Below, piece after piece: positions 8,270-16,807 of a DNA stretch of 64,000 bases. Position 1 is the stretch's first letter; the number at the start of each line of letters is the position of its first letter. The DNA comes from JBMOKU01 sp049324315. Lineage in GTDB: Bacteria; Bacillota; Clostridia; Peptostreptococcales; Thermotaleaceae. The stretch covers positions 1-64,000 of the forward strand of contig JBMOKU010000035.1 in assembly GCA_049324315.1 (NCBI GenBank), given 5' to 3'. The position numbers and the translations under genes are program-made. The notes beneath the pieces were generated by a model. The model had not been told where the DNA came from. It ran no database searches and was given only the letters and a program-made list of their open reading frames with translations.

Positions 8270-10471
8270 ATGAATGATCGATTCAATAGAGGCGATTACT
8301 TTTCCGATGACAACATATACTGTGTGAACGATATAGATCAATCAGCAAATGAAGGTGATGAACTGTATAGCTCTCATAAATACTTTTTGGAAAAAGCTGC
8401 GGAAAGAAAACACCGTGCTACACTTTTAGAAGAAGTGGAAGCAAAATTCAACAATCTAGTGGAGAAATCATTAACAGGCATCTATATTATTCAAGATGAG
8501 CGATTTGTCTATGTGAATCCTAGATTTGCTGAAATATTTGGTTACACATATGAAGAATTCATAGACATGCCTGTGAGGGATATCGCTTATGAAGAAGATC
8601 GTGAACTTGTACTAAACAATTTGAAAAAAAGGATATATGGGGAAATTGACAGTATTCGATATCAATTTCGTGGCCTGACAAAAGATCATCAAGTCATATA
8701 TGTAGAAGTATTGGGCAATCAATTTACATACCAGGGAAAAAAGTCCATCATCGGAAGCTTAATTGACATTTCAGAGCGGGTAAAAAATCATGAAAAGCTG
8801 CGAATGGCTAACGAAATATTTGAAAATACCATAGAAGGTATCGTCGTAACAGACATAAAAGGTAATATTCATTGGGTTAATCCGGCTTTCAGCAAAATTA
8901 CCGGGTATACATTGGAAGAGGTTTTGGGGAAAAATCCAAGGATATTAAAATCAGACCGTCATGATGACGCATTCTATAGAAATCTCTGGAGCACGTTAAG
9001 AAGAACAGGACAATGGAAGGGTGAGATATGGAATCGCAGGAAGAACGGAGAAGTTTACCCTGAGTGGATGACCATTTCTACGATAAAAAATGATTTTGAG
9101 GAGCCTGTCCGATATATTTCAGTCTTCAATGACATTACGGAGCGAATATTAAAGGAAGAGCATATAAAGTATCAGGCATATCATGACGCCTTAACCGGGC
9201 TGCCAAACAGGCTGCTGGTCAATGACCGTTTAGAAGTTGCACTGACCCATGCACAAAGAAATAAAGAGCAAATAGCAGTAATGTTCATCGATCTTGACCG
9301 GTTTAAAAACATTAACGATACCCTTGGACATGCAATGGGAGACATGCTTTTAAAGGAGGTTGCACAACGCTTAGTCCAATGTGTCAGAAAAGGGGATACG
9401 GTGGCAAGGCTGGGTGGAGATGAATTCATTATCATTTTAGAGAATATCAAGCATGTAGAGTATGTGGTGGATATTGTGCAGAAGATATTTACATCGCTGT
9501 CTCACTCGTATCTTTTAAAGGATCATGAAATATTTGTAACAGGAAGTATTGGTATCAGCATTTTTCCAATGGATGGTGAAGACGTGGATACACTTATAAA
9601 GCATGCTGATACTGCTATGTATCGTGCAAAGGAACAGGGAAGAAATACGTATCAATTATTCACCTCGTCAATGAATGAAAGGGCTATGGAAAGGCTTTCC
9701 TTGGAAAACGACTTGAGGAAAGCTATCATAAAAAATGAATTTCTTGTTTACTATCAGCCGCAGATGGAGATCAAAACCGGAAACATAATTGGGGCAGAAG
9801 CACTGATACGATGGATGCATCCTACCATGGGACTTGTTCCACCAGGGCAATTTATCCCTATTGCAGAAGAAACGGGACTTATTGAGCAAATAGGAGAATG
9901 GGTGTTGATGGAAGCATGCTGTCAAATGAAAGCATGGCATAATCAAGGATTTGGAGACATGAAAATTTCTGTTAACTTATCTATGCGTCAGTTTCATCAG
10001 GGAGATCTGGTAGAAAAAGTGAATGCAGCGTTGAAAAACGCAAAGTTGGCACCTAAATACTTAGATCTGGAGATAACCGAGAGCTGCGCCATGCAAGACC
10101 CAGACTTTACCATATCAGTGATTAGTCAGCTAAGAGCGCAGGGAGTGACATTTTCTATTGATGATTTTGGTACCGGATACTCATCACTGGCTCTTTTAAA
10201 GGCTTTTCCAATTCATAAGCTGAAAATTGACAAATCCTTTATCCATGATATTGATGAGGTCAGTGAAAATCTTGCCATTGTTCTGGCTATTATTGATATG
10301 GCCCATCGGTTGAAGCTTAGGATTACAGCAGAAGGTGTAGAAACGGAAAAACAGTTGGAGCTGCTGAGGATTCACTTATGCGACGAAGTTCAAGGATATT
10401 TGCTTAGTCCCCCGTTAAAACCGGAGGATTTTGAGAAACTGATGATAAAAGGGAAACAGGGACAGTGTTGA
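8270..10471 (+). CDS. PAS-PAS-GGDEF-EAL cyclic-di-GMP synthase/phosphodiesterase
   Basis: A 733-residue soluble signalling protein. Two PAS domains (about 60-165 and 175-295, each ending in a PAC-like block such as IGSLIDISERV and ISVFNDITER) precede a GGDEF domain (about 305-465, motif ARLGGDEF near 381) and an EAL domain (about 480-725). The product-inhibition I-site RxxD (RKGD) lies five residues before GGDEF. EAL residues look intact: EALIRW, LEITESC, DDFGTGYSSL and KIDKSFI. Both synthase and hydrolase activity are therefore possible, probably switched by the PAS ligand. No transmembrane segment. GGGGGG site before ATG. The stop lies inside the convergent terminator. Confidence 0.96.
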   Translation: MNDRFNRGDYFSDDNIYCVNDIDQSANEGDELYSSHKYFLEKAAERKHRATLLEEVEAKFNNLVEKSLTGIYIIQDERFVYVNPRFAEIFGYTYEEFIDMPVRDIAYEEDRELVLNNLKKRIYGEIDSIRYQFRGLTKDHQVIYVEVLGNQFTYQGKKSIIGSLIDISERVKNHEKLRMANEIFENTIEGIVVTDIKGNIHWVNPAFSKITGYTLEEVLGKNPRILKSDRHDDAFYRNLWSTLRRTGQWKGEIWNRRKNGEVYPEWMTISTIKNDFEEPVRYISVFNDITERILKEEHIKYQAYHDALTGLPNRLLVNDRLEVALTHAQRNKEQIAVMFIDLDRFKNINDTLGHAMGDMLLKEVAQRLVQCVRKGDTVARLGGDEFIIILENIKHVEYVVDIVQKIFTSLSHSYLLKDHEIFVTGSIGISIFPMDGEDVDTLIKHADTAMYRAKEQGRNTYQLFTSSMNERAMERLSLENDLRKAIIKNEFLVYYQPQMEIKTGNIIGAEALIRWMHPTMGLVPPGQFIPIAEETGLIEQIGEWVLMEACCQMKAWHNQGFGDMKISVNLSMRQFHQGDLVEKVNAALKNAKLAPKYLDLEITESCAMQDPDFTISVISQLRAQGVTFSIDDFGTGYSSLALLKAFPIHKLKIDKSFIHDIDEVSENLAIVLAIIDMAHRLKLRITAEGVETEKQLELLRIHLCDEVQGYLLSPPLKPEDFEKLMIKGKQGQC

Positions 10472-10488
10472 TCAACACTGTCCCTGTT
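10455..10488. terminator. Bidirectional terminator between convergent genes
   Basis: A perfect 34-base palindrome centred at 10471/10472 (half AACAGGGACAGTGTTGA). It contains the stop codon of the GGDEF-EAL gene and lies 14 bases from the stop of the convergent chemoreceptor gene. T and A tracts are weak on both sides. Confidence 0.7.
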
Positions 10489-10501
10489 GCTTTCTATAAA
10501 C

Positions 10502-12475
10502 TTATAGCTTGAATGCACTAATAGATTGTTTTAACTCTTGCGCTAAATGACTTAACTGTTCCACGGATGCTGTTATTTGCTCGATGGAAGCGGTTTGCTC
10601 CTGAGTAGAAGCGGAAATCTCTTCTGTACTTGCTGCCGTTTCTTCTGAAACAGCTGATATGCTTTCAATTTCTCCAGCAGCCGTTTGGCCTTCTGCTCTT
10701 ACATTTTGAACGGCATCAGCCACTTCCTTTAGCTGATGGGTCATTCCATTTGCCATGCGTGCTATGCTGCTGAAAGTATCCGATGTCTGTTGAACGGTTT
10801 TAACCTGCTCGGTGATAATGTTGATCGATGCATCCGCTTCTTTAACGGCTAGATGGGTTGCATTTTGTATGTCATGAATCAGCTGTTGGATTCTTTCCGT
10901 GGACTGCTGTGATTCCTCAGCCAATTTTCTTACTTCTTCTGCAACAACGGCAAAACCTTTTCCATGTTCCCCAGCCCTTGCTGCTTCAATGGCCGCATTT
11001 AGTGCTAACAGATTGGTTTGGGAGGAGATGCCTTCTATTACCTCTACAATTTTTCCTATTTCAGCCGCCTTATCATTCAGGGTAAAGATCGTATCTGCAA
11101 CGTTTTTAACTGCTCTGCTGCTTTCTTGCATCTGCTCTTCCTGCAATTTAACAGCTTTTACACCGAGGTTAACGGAGTCCTCCGTTTGGAGGGCAGTCTC
11201 AAAGGAGTTCATACTATTTTCTCCAATTAAATTGATGGATTGTGCCATATTGTTTACCGACATGGCACATTTTTGGATACTGTTGGCTTGTTCGTCACTG
11301 CCTAGGGCCAAATCATTGATTGCTGCAGCAATTTGAGAGGCTACGGTACTGGTTTGCTGAGATGAAAGAAGTACCTCTTGGGCAGTATCATTCAAGTGTC
11401 CGGATGCTGTTTGTATTTTACTAATGAGGATTCTTAAGTTGTCCTTCATATGGGTGAAGGCTTTTGCCAATTCTCCGATCTCATCATGACTTTCAATGGC
11501 AATGTTATAGCCCAAGTTGCCGCTAGCCAGCTGTTTTGAGGCCTCCGCTAATATAAACAGCGGCTTTGTCAGCATTCTTGAAAAAACGTATCCGATGATA
11601 GAAGCAGCTGCTAGAATAATAAGAATGAGAAAAATGGAGCTCTTAACGGCCTTTGAAACAGATTCATAGGCTTCATCATAAGGCTGCTGCACGACAACGG
11701 CCCAATTCACTGAAGGTACGGTCTGATAAGATGAAAACTTCTCTTCATTATTGTATACATAGCTGTCTGTTCCATGATTTCCTTCCAAGGCTTTTTTAAC
11801 GACGGAGATGTCTGAAACGTTTGTCCGTTCTTCTGTCATCTTGCTGTCAGGATGGGCTAAAATTTGACCCATTGAGTCTGTTACAAAAGCATAGCCGTTT
11901 TCGCCAAGGGCAATATCATCTCTCATATCCTCAACAATAGAGAGGTCCAATGTGGCGCCCAAAACGCCGACAAGATTGTTCATGTCATCCATAACTGGTG
12001 TTGCGATGACCACGGCCGGCTTTCCGGTGGTTTTGGAAATAAGGACGTCACTGATTACTGTACGCTTTGAAGATAGAACATCCTTCATATATGCACGTTC
12101 AGACAGATTATCAAAGGTTTCCTTGCCGTCAGAACGTGCCACCTGTTGAGATGATGTGTCTGTAATGAATAAAAGTGCATAATTCTTGTGATTTTTTCCC
12201 ATAGCCTCAAGTACTTTTTTCTGTTCTATAGGATTAAACGTTTTCACATCTTCCAAAAGCGTAATACCTTCCAGAAGGGTTACATTATTCCTGATGTAGT
12301 CATCAATCTGACGACTGAGGGTGTTCGCCAACTCGCTTGTGTTTTTGGTTAGATTCTTTTCAATCAGTTCCATTTGATTGGTTGTTGATATGTATCCCAG
12401 GATCGAGACAGAAGAAAAAGTTAGCAGAATGAGGAGCAGGATAATTTTAAATCTGATTTTTACGTTTTTTAGCAT
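10502..12475 (-). CDS. Methyl-accepting chemotaxis protein with dCache sensor
   Basis: A 657-residue transmembrane chemoreceptor. TM1 (about 8-29) is followed by an extracellular dCache-like domain (about 35-275; GYAFVTDSMGQILAHPD and VNWAVVVQQPYDEAY blocks), TM2 (about 281-302), a HAMP domain (303-357) and a long signalling coiled coil with the highly conserved tip (EGISSQTNLLALNAAIEAARAG, FAVVAEEVRKLAEES) that binds CheA/CheW. Cache ligands in such receptors are often amino or organic acids; the ligand here is unknown. GTAGGAGG site before ATG. Transcribed convergently to the cyclic-di-GMP gene. Confidence 0.97.
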   Translation of the reverse strand: MLKNVKIRFKIILLLILLTFSSVSILGYISTTNQMELIEKNLTKNTSELANTLSRQIDDYIRNNVTLLEGITLLEDVKTFNPIEQKKVLEAMGKNHKNYALLFITDTSSQQVARSDGKETFDNLSERAYMKDVLSSKRTVISDVLISKTTGKPAVVIATPVMDDMNNLVGVLGATLDLSIVEDMRDDIALGENGYAFVTDSMGQILAHPDSKMTEERTNVSDISVVKKALEGNHGTDSYVYNNEEKFSSYQTVPSVNWAVVVQQPYDEAYESVSKAVKSSIFLILIILAAASIIGYVFSRMLTKPLFILAEASKQLASGNLGYNIAIESHDEIGELAKAFTHMKDNLRILISKIQTASGHLNDTAQEVLLSSQQTSTVASQIAAAINDLALGSDEQANSIQKCAMSVNNMAQSINLIGENSMNSFETALQTEDSVNLGVKAVKLQEEQMQESSRAVKNVADTIFTLNDKAAEIGKIVEVIEGISSQTNLLALNAAIEAARAGEHGKGFAVVAEEVRKLAEESQQSTERIQQLIHDIQNATHLAVKEADASINIITEQVKTVQQTSDTFSSIARMANGMTHQLKEVADAVQNVRAEGQTAAGEIESISAVSEETAASTEEISASTQEQTASIEQITASVEQLSHLAQELKQSISAFKL

Positions 12476-12489
12476 AAAAAAACCTCCTA

Positions 12490-12640
12490 CATTAATATTT
12501 GTTTGCTAATCTGATTGCCCTGCAAGCAGAGAAACAAAAAGAGGAGAATAGATCAGTCCGATGGTATGACCAGATTTCGATCACCTGTGACGTGATTGCC
12601 TCTTTTCCATCTGGCTGCACAATCCTAATGAAAATAAATA
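12490..12640 (-). promoter_or_regulatory. Possible structured leader of the chemoreceptor gene
   Basis: On the minus strand the region before the chemoreceptor carries AAAAGAGG (near 12600) able to pair with CCTCTTTT (near 12540), enclosing smaller hairpins such as ATCAC-GTCACAG-GTGAT. It is followed by a T-rich run, which looks like a leader or attenuator. It does not match the cyclic-di-GMP riboswitch cores I know. The rest of the gap up to 12925 is AT-rich with nothing recognised except the 12862-12885 repeat. Confidence 0.3.
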
Positions 12641-12861
12641 TACACTGCATCTTAAATATCATAAATCATGAACAGATATTATTAAAAGTATAGCGCAAAA
12701 GTAACCTAAATTTCAACAAATTTCAACAAAAAATTAACAAAGCTCTATTTGTAAATCTTACATGATTTGTATAATTGCCCATTTCAAAATGAATGATCAA
12801 GCAGAAAATAGGAAAAAAGTATGAATTAATCCGAGAGGTGGCACAATTTAAGATATTGATT

Positions 12862-12885
12862 AACTAACACAACACATTGATTAGG
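12862..12885. repeat. Short repeat shared with the window start
   Basis: The core AACTAACACAACACATTGATT matches AACTAACGCAACACATTAATT near 218-241 with few changes. Possibly the edge of a dispersed element. Confidence 0.4.
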
Positions 12886-12926
12886 TATGCAGAAACAAGG
12901 AAAGGGAACAGGGGCTTCGGAACAAT

Positions 12927-12966
12927 AAAAAAAGTAGTTCTTCCTTCACCGAGGAAGAACTACTTT
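12927..12966 (-). terminator. Terminator of the DUF502 gene
   Basis: A 15-bp stem (AAAGTAGTTCTTCCT at 12931-12945 with its complement at 12952-12966). On the minus strand it is followed by a run of seven T. Confidence 0.93.
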
Positions 12967-12969
12967 GAT

Positions 12970-13578
12970 TCAACTTTTTGTAATGTCTTTTTGAATGTTT
13001 TCTGGTAATAGCATTCCAGCAGAGACCACTAATTTTACGGCTGCTTCCACTGGGATATCCAGGGGTATTATTTCTTCTTCCGGTATCATCACAAGCATGC
13101 CGGAAGTAGGATTGGGCGTTGTGGGTATAAAAATACTTTTTAGCTTTTTTGAAGTCCTGATACATAGCTCATCAGGTGCATCTGCTGTAATAAATCCTAT
13201 GGCGTAAATATCCTTTGAGGGATATTGAACAAGCACAGCGGATTTAAAAGTAGCTTTTTTGTTGGAAAGAACTGTGTCCATCAGCTGCTTAATAGATAAA
13301 TAGACTGTATTGACCAGTGGAATTTTTTTTAGAACCCCTTCCGCTAAATTAATCAGTTTTTTTCCAAGATAGTTCGTCGAGATGATACCGGCTGAAAAAA
13401 TGATTAACAATGTTAAAAAAACCCCTATACCTACCAAAGGAAATCCAATCAATCTTTCTAAAGGCTCTCGAAAGATGGAGTCAATCTTATTAAAAAGCCA
13501 GCCAACGATACTGATTGTGGCTGCAATGGGCAGAATAACAATCAGACCTGTAAGAAACAGGTTTCTTAAGTGTTTCAA
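12970..13578 (-). CDS. DUF502 family membrane protein
   Basis: A 202-residue protein of the DUF502 family, function unknown. Two N-terminal membrane helices (about 8-28 and 48-70, with LTGLIVILPIAATISIVGWL and FLTLLIIFSAGI) are followed by a cytosolic-type beta domain with family blocks KIPLVNTVYLSIKQ, FKSAVLVQYPS, GFITAD and FIPTTPNPTSGML. The start is TTG at 13578: AGGAGG lies 9 bases upstream, and the nearby ATG is out of frame. Ends directly at a strong terminator, so it is likely monocistronic. Confidence 0.9.
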   Translation of the reverse strand: MKHLRNLFLTGLIVILPIAATISIVGWLFNKIDSIFREPLERLIGFPLVGIGVFLTLLIIFSAGIISTNYLGKKLINLAEGVLKKIPLVNTVYLSIKQLMDTVLSNKKATFKSAVLVQYPSKDIYAIGFITADAPDELCIRTSKKLKSIFIPTTPNPTSGMLVMIPEEEIIPLDIPVEAAVKLVVSAGMLLPENIQKDITKS

Positions 13579-13706
13579 TGCATTTATCCTCCTATATATA
13601 TTGTTATATGATACAACAAAATTATATGATGAAGCAATTCATTTGTATAGTTAAATTTTGATGAAATTACATGAAAAACGGACACACAATAGTATGCCCA
13701 TTCCCA

Positions 13707-14348
13707 TTAATAAGATGCTTTATCCAGAGCAATCAGCACTTGAAGAGGGGGAGTTCTGTCTATCAAGCCAACAGCATAGATCGTATAATACCTGCTTGGC
13801 TGAATGGTGACATTTGGAACCGTCAAAATAATTTGATTTGTACCTGCGATCCGAGCCTGTATGGTATATCTGCCTGGATCTACAGGTAGATTTTCGCTGA
13901 TTTCTTTAAACTCAATATTTCTAAACAGAATGGTTCCGTCCGGCAGTGTGATGTCAACCATAGGTGCATTTGGGGAAAGGTGAACGAACTTAAGCTGACC
14001 TTTGTTTGGAGGAAGGGGTAATGCGGTATCCGGAACAATAAGGGGTTTTATATCCCTTAACATACCTGTTGCAGCCACAGTATAGCTGGCATTGGGCATG
14101 ATGTCCAAATTTGTATTAATGATCGGTGTTGTCCTATTACCGGCTGGGTAGATAACGACGCTGTATTTACCCGGAATATAGGGAAGATAGGGTGTAAATT
14201 CTTTATATCGAAGATTGCTTGCTACCAGTTTGCCGCTTATCATAACATCAACACCGGGTGCATCCGGCGATGCATGAAGAATCCTGACATAGGACGGCAT
14301 CACAGGACTTCTGTACATACATTGCATACAAGGGAAATAGTACATCAT
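13707..14348 (-). CDS. DUF4397 domain protein
   Basis: About 213 residues. A GTG at 14357 is possible, but the AGAAAGG site suits the ATG at 14348 (MMYYFPCMQC). Two tandem DUF4397 repeats of about 95 residues are visible: YVRILHASPDAPGVDVMI with LRYKEFTPYLPYIPGKY, and LKFVHLSPNAPMVDITL with EFKEISENLPVDPGRY. Each ends in a Y(T/Y)xxAxG strand. DUF4397 proteins are usually surface-linked. Here there is no signal peptide, and the Met/Cys/Tyr-rich start and its place next to gerQ/cwlJ-type genes fit a spore-surface protein (inference). Confidence 0.85.
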   Translation of the reverse strand: MMYYFPCMQCMYRSPVMPSYVRILHASPDAPGVDVMISGKLVASNLRYKEFTPYLPYIPGKYSVVIYPAGNRTTPIINTNLDIMPNASYTVAATGMLRDIKPLIVPDTALPLPPNKGQLKFVHLSPNAPMVDITLPDGTILFRNIEFKEISENLPVDPGRYTIQARIAGTNQIILTVPNVTIQPSRYYTIYAVGLIDRTPPLQVLIALDKASY

Positions 14349-14441
14349 ATCACACACCTTTCTAATTATACCTATGATATAAATATGATAAGCAATATAA
14401 AAGGGTTACTAGGTGCATAAAGAAAGCGTACAGAGACAAGC

Positions 14442-14476
14442 AAAAAAGGACTTCTGTGGATCTATAGGAGTCCTTT
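14442..14476 (-). terminator. Likely terminator of the cwlJ-gerQ transcript
   Basis: AAAGGACT (14445-14452) pairs with AGTCCTTT (14469-14476). Read on the minus strand, the hairpin is followed by a T run. Confidence 0.6.
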
Positions 14477-14530
14477 AAGATGAATATATTGAAAAAATTA
14501 TTTTATAAGTAATGCCTGTTCAATAAAGAT

Positions 14531-14622
14531 CTACGCTCCTAGAAAAGAATGTATTTTCTTCTGTAGGGGACGGTCTCCGTGCCGTCCCGCAAAACTAAGT
14601 ACCATTTTAAAGGCGTAAATCC
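14531..14622. repeat. MITE-like repeat, family A copy 1
   Basis: About 90 bases opening with CTACGCTCCTAG and closing with AAAGGCGTAAATC, so the ends are partly inverted. The core GTAGGGGACGGTCTCCGTGCC-GTCCCGC folds into a GC-rich hairpin. Near-identical copies are at 56991-57080 and 59301-59390. No coding capacity. Confidence 0.85.
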
Positions 14623-14689
14623 ATAACAGGATTTATATCTATACCTTCCACTGAAAAAATTATAGAATACACTATAAAGATAAAGGCTG

Positions 14690-15136
14690 TTAGAAGAAAA
14701 TTTTTACGAACTTAACAGAGTAAATATCGCACAGCAATAAGTCGTCAGTTTCAGGTTCCCTGATGATGACATAACTGATTCCAACATCAAGCAATGTTCC
14801 TTCTCTGTCAATCAACATATTGGTACCGATCAAGAATTCGATTTTCACATATCTACCGATTTGTGTTTTTAAGTATCCTTGCGTATAGTTTATATCTGTT
14901 TCAACAGGTGCGCCGGGTTCATATTCAAAATCAGGGGGCAGGGTAGTTGGTTCCGGCATTGGTGTAGGTTGGGGTGTCGGCAAGGGCATGGGCTGTGCTG
15001 TACCCATAGGCATTGTCGGTCTCTCAGGCATTATGGGCATACCTGGATGCATAGGGTTACCGGCTGGCATCATTGGCATACCTTTATACATGGGCATTTG
15101 CGGGTAGTAATAATTGTTATAATCTTCACGGAACAT
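14690..15136 (-). CDS. gerQ: GerQ-like spore coat protein
   Basis: A 148-residue protein with two parts. Residues 1-75 are rich in Met and Pro (MPMYKGMPMMPAG and PMPLPTPQPTPMPEP), typical of coat proteins. Residues 82-147 match the GerQ (YwdL) C-terminal domain: GYLKTQIGRYVKIEF, then IDREGTLLDVGISYVII, then LLLCDIYSVKFVKIF. In Bacillus GerQ sits in the coat and is needed to place the cortex hydrolase CwlJ. Here the cwlJ-like gene lies immediately upstream on the same strand, which supports the call. TTAGGAGG site before the ATG. Confidence 0.83.
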   Translation of the reverse strand: MFREDYNNYYYPQMPMYKGMPMMPAGNPMHPGMPIMPERPTMPMGTAQPMPLPTPQPTPMPEPTTLPPDFEYEPGAPVETDINYTQGYLKTQIGRYVKIEFLIGTNMLIDREGTLLDVGISYVIIREPETDDLLLCDIYSVKFVKIFF

Positions 15137-15257
15137 AAATCATCCTCCTAAAAAATATTTCGCCTTAAACTAGGTATATGAGAAAAAACAAAAAATGTGC
15201 ATGTCTACCTGTGAAAATCTCATCTTTAAGCTTCTAATAATTTAACATAATGGGTTT

Positions 15258-15701
15258 TTAGGTCTGGGCATATAGTTCTGTGGGATTGTAATAACAATGC
15301 TGAACAACCCTTACTTGCAAAGATCCGGTTCCGTTCCGCGGGAATGTATAAGGGCATGCAGGTCTGAAGGGATTAAAATACCACAATGAATAACCAATGG
15401 TGAAGAGTCGATTACCGGCCAATGCCCAATCTGCGATGTCATAATGGATCTGTTCAGGGGGACTTGCCCAAATGGTCTGCGGGTTTGGTTTGCCTGCTAA
15501 AACGGATCTCATACAGTCAAATTGACCTTTTTGATAGATAACCTTGCGTACATCTCCTTGACCGACACGGTGATATTCTCCATAGGGTACTCTGACCCGA
15601 TTCATAACCACGGTGGCAACACCCTTCATGCCATTTTCCCCTTCTCCGCCAGCTTCGCATTTAATAATCCTCGCTAACAATTCTCTATCTGAATAAGCCA
15701 T
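15258..15701 (-). CDS. cwlJ: Spore cortex-lytic cell wall hydrolase CwlJ-like
   Basis: A 147-residue protein covering the SleB/CwlJ hydrolase domain and little else: RELLARIIKCEAGGEGENGMKGVATVVMNRV with the catalytic glutamate in the CEAGGEG motif, then KGQFDC and LWYFNP. SleB enzymes carry a signal peptide and a peptidoglycan-binding domain. Both are absent, as in CwlJ, which is made in the mother cell and held in the coat by GerQ. It probably degrades cortex during germination. GATGAGGTG site before ATG. About 120 bases separate it from gerQ, so the two are probably cotranscribed. Confidence 0.9.
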   Translation of the reverse strand: MAYSDRELLARIIKCEAGGEGENGMKGVATVVMNRVRVPYGEYHRVGQGDVRKVIYQKGQFDCMRSVLAGKPNPQTIWASPPEQIHYDIADWALAGNRLFTIGYSLWYFNPFRPACPYTFPRNGTGSLQVRVVQHCYYNPTELYAQT

Positions 15702-15907
15702 AACATTTCACCTCATTTTCGGACTGATACTATTAATCTATTCATAAAAAGGAAAAAAGGTACGTAGGATTTTTGAATTTTTATATAAATTCTAACAATA
15801 AGTAAAAGGAACTTTTCATTCTTCATAGAATAAAAACAGAAGACCTATGAATAGACAAGCTGCTTATAATGTCTTGTAATTTTTATCAAAGGGAGGAAGC
15901 TGCAGCT

Positions 15908-16345
15908 ATGGAGGGCGTCATAATAAGAGCGTTCAATCATACCATAGAAGATGCACGGCAGATTAAGGAAATTGATGGCGCTACATTTGCAGACTGCCAT
16001 TATTTTGTAGAGGAGATTATAAACATCGCCAGAAAAGAAGAAAATAAAATATATGTGGCTGAATATGACGGCAGCATGATAGGTTTTATTAGCTTGCTGC
16101 ATGTGCATACTTTACATTATGATGGTTTATGGGTTGATTTGATTGCTGTCCATCCGAAATACCAGAATAAAGGAATAGCTGGCAAGCTCCTGGAACAGGG
16201 GAAGGTATACGGTCAAGAGATCGGCGCTGATTTTGTCAGCGGTTTAGTAGCGGTGAACAATTATGCATCACAGAAATCCTTTCGGAATCATGACTTTTGT
16301 GATGCAGGAAAGGATTTTCAACTTCTTCTATGGAAAAGAGCATAA
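15908..16345 (+). CDS. GNAT family N-acetyltransferase
   Basis: A 145-residue acetyltransferase. An ATG at 15869 is in frame but lacks a ribosome site. GGGAGG at 15891-15896 favours ATG 15908 (MEGVIIRAF). Motif A, which binds acetyl-CoA, is visible as VDLIAVHPKYQNKGIAGKLL (about 75-94), followed by the VNNYASQKSFRNHDF segment of motif B. The target is unknown. It precedes a PilZ gene on the same strand by about 90 bases. Confidence 0.88.
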   Translation: MEGVIIRAFNHTIEDARQIKEIDGATFADCHYFVEEIINIARKEENKIYVAEYDGSMIGFISLLHVHTLHYDGLWVDLIAVHPKYQNKGIAGKLLEQGKVYGQEIGADFVSGLVAVNNYASQKSFRNHDFCDAGKDFQLLLWKRA

Positions 16346-16434
16346 TAAATGCAAGGCAATTTCTCTATCAAGTACGATGATGGGCGCAAAAATATAACGA
16401 TCACGTAACCAATGATGAAAAAGGAGGCGATTTT

Positions 16435-16782
16435 ATGGAAGAGAAGAGAAAAAGTAAGCGGGTACCCTTTAACTTAACCTTGGCAATCGAATCTCTCTAC
16501 ACGGAAGGAAATAAAGAAACGATTCAATTAGAAGAAGAGGTCACCGTCACCAATATATCAAATACGGGGATGGGATTTATTTGTGAGGAAGAACTTCCGA
16601 TGAATCATTATTTTAACGCAAAAATTACCATTGATGAAGAACGAATGTTTTATTGCGTATTAAAGATTGTGAGGTCAAAGAAATTGAATAAAGGGTATCA
16701 AATCGGCTGCCAATTTGTAGGCCTTGCGCAAATTTTGAGCACCGATATTGATGATTATGTGACTGAGCTTGGAGACGAATAA
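16435..16782 (+). CDS. PilZ domain cyclic-di-GMP receptor
   Basis: A single-domain PilZ protein of 115 residues. The two nucleotide-binding signatures are present: RxxxR as RKSKR (residues 5-9) and [D/N]xSxxG as NISNTG (about 40-45), followed by the beta-barrel strands GMGFICEE and GYQIGCQFVG. Binding of cyclic-di-GMP is therefore likely. The output is unknown; stand-alone PilZ proteins commonly affect motility or polysaccharide export. AAAGGAGG site before the ATG. A partner enzyme is encoded at 8270-10471. Confidence 0.9.
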   Translation: MEEKRKSKRVPFNLTLAIESLYTEGNKETIQLEEEVTVTNISNTGMGFICEEELPMNHYFNAKITIDEERMFYCVLKIVRSKKLNKGYQIGCQFVGLAQILSTDIDDYVTELGDE

Positions 16783-16807
16783 GATAAAGTGAAAGAGGAT
16801 GAATTGC

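Noticed and set aside
12490..12640. Cyclic-di-GMP (GEMM) riboswitch
   Set aside because: The conserved GEMM-I core and tetraloop receptor pattern could not be found.
12499..12693. 64-codon plus-strand frame in the chemoreceptor leader
   Set aside because: No ribosome site and no protein-like pattern; better explained as leader RNA on the other strand.
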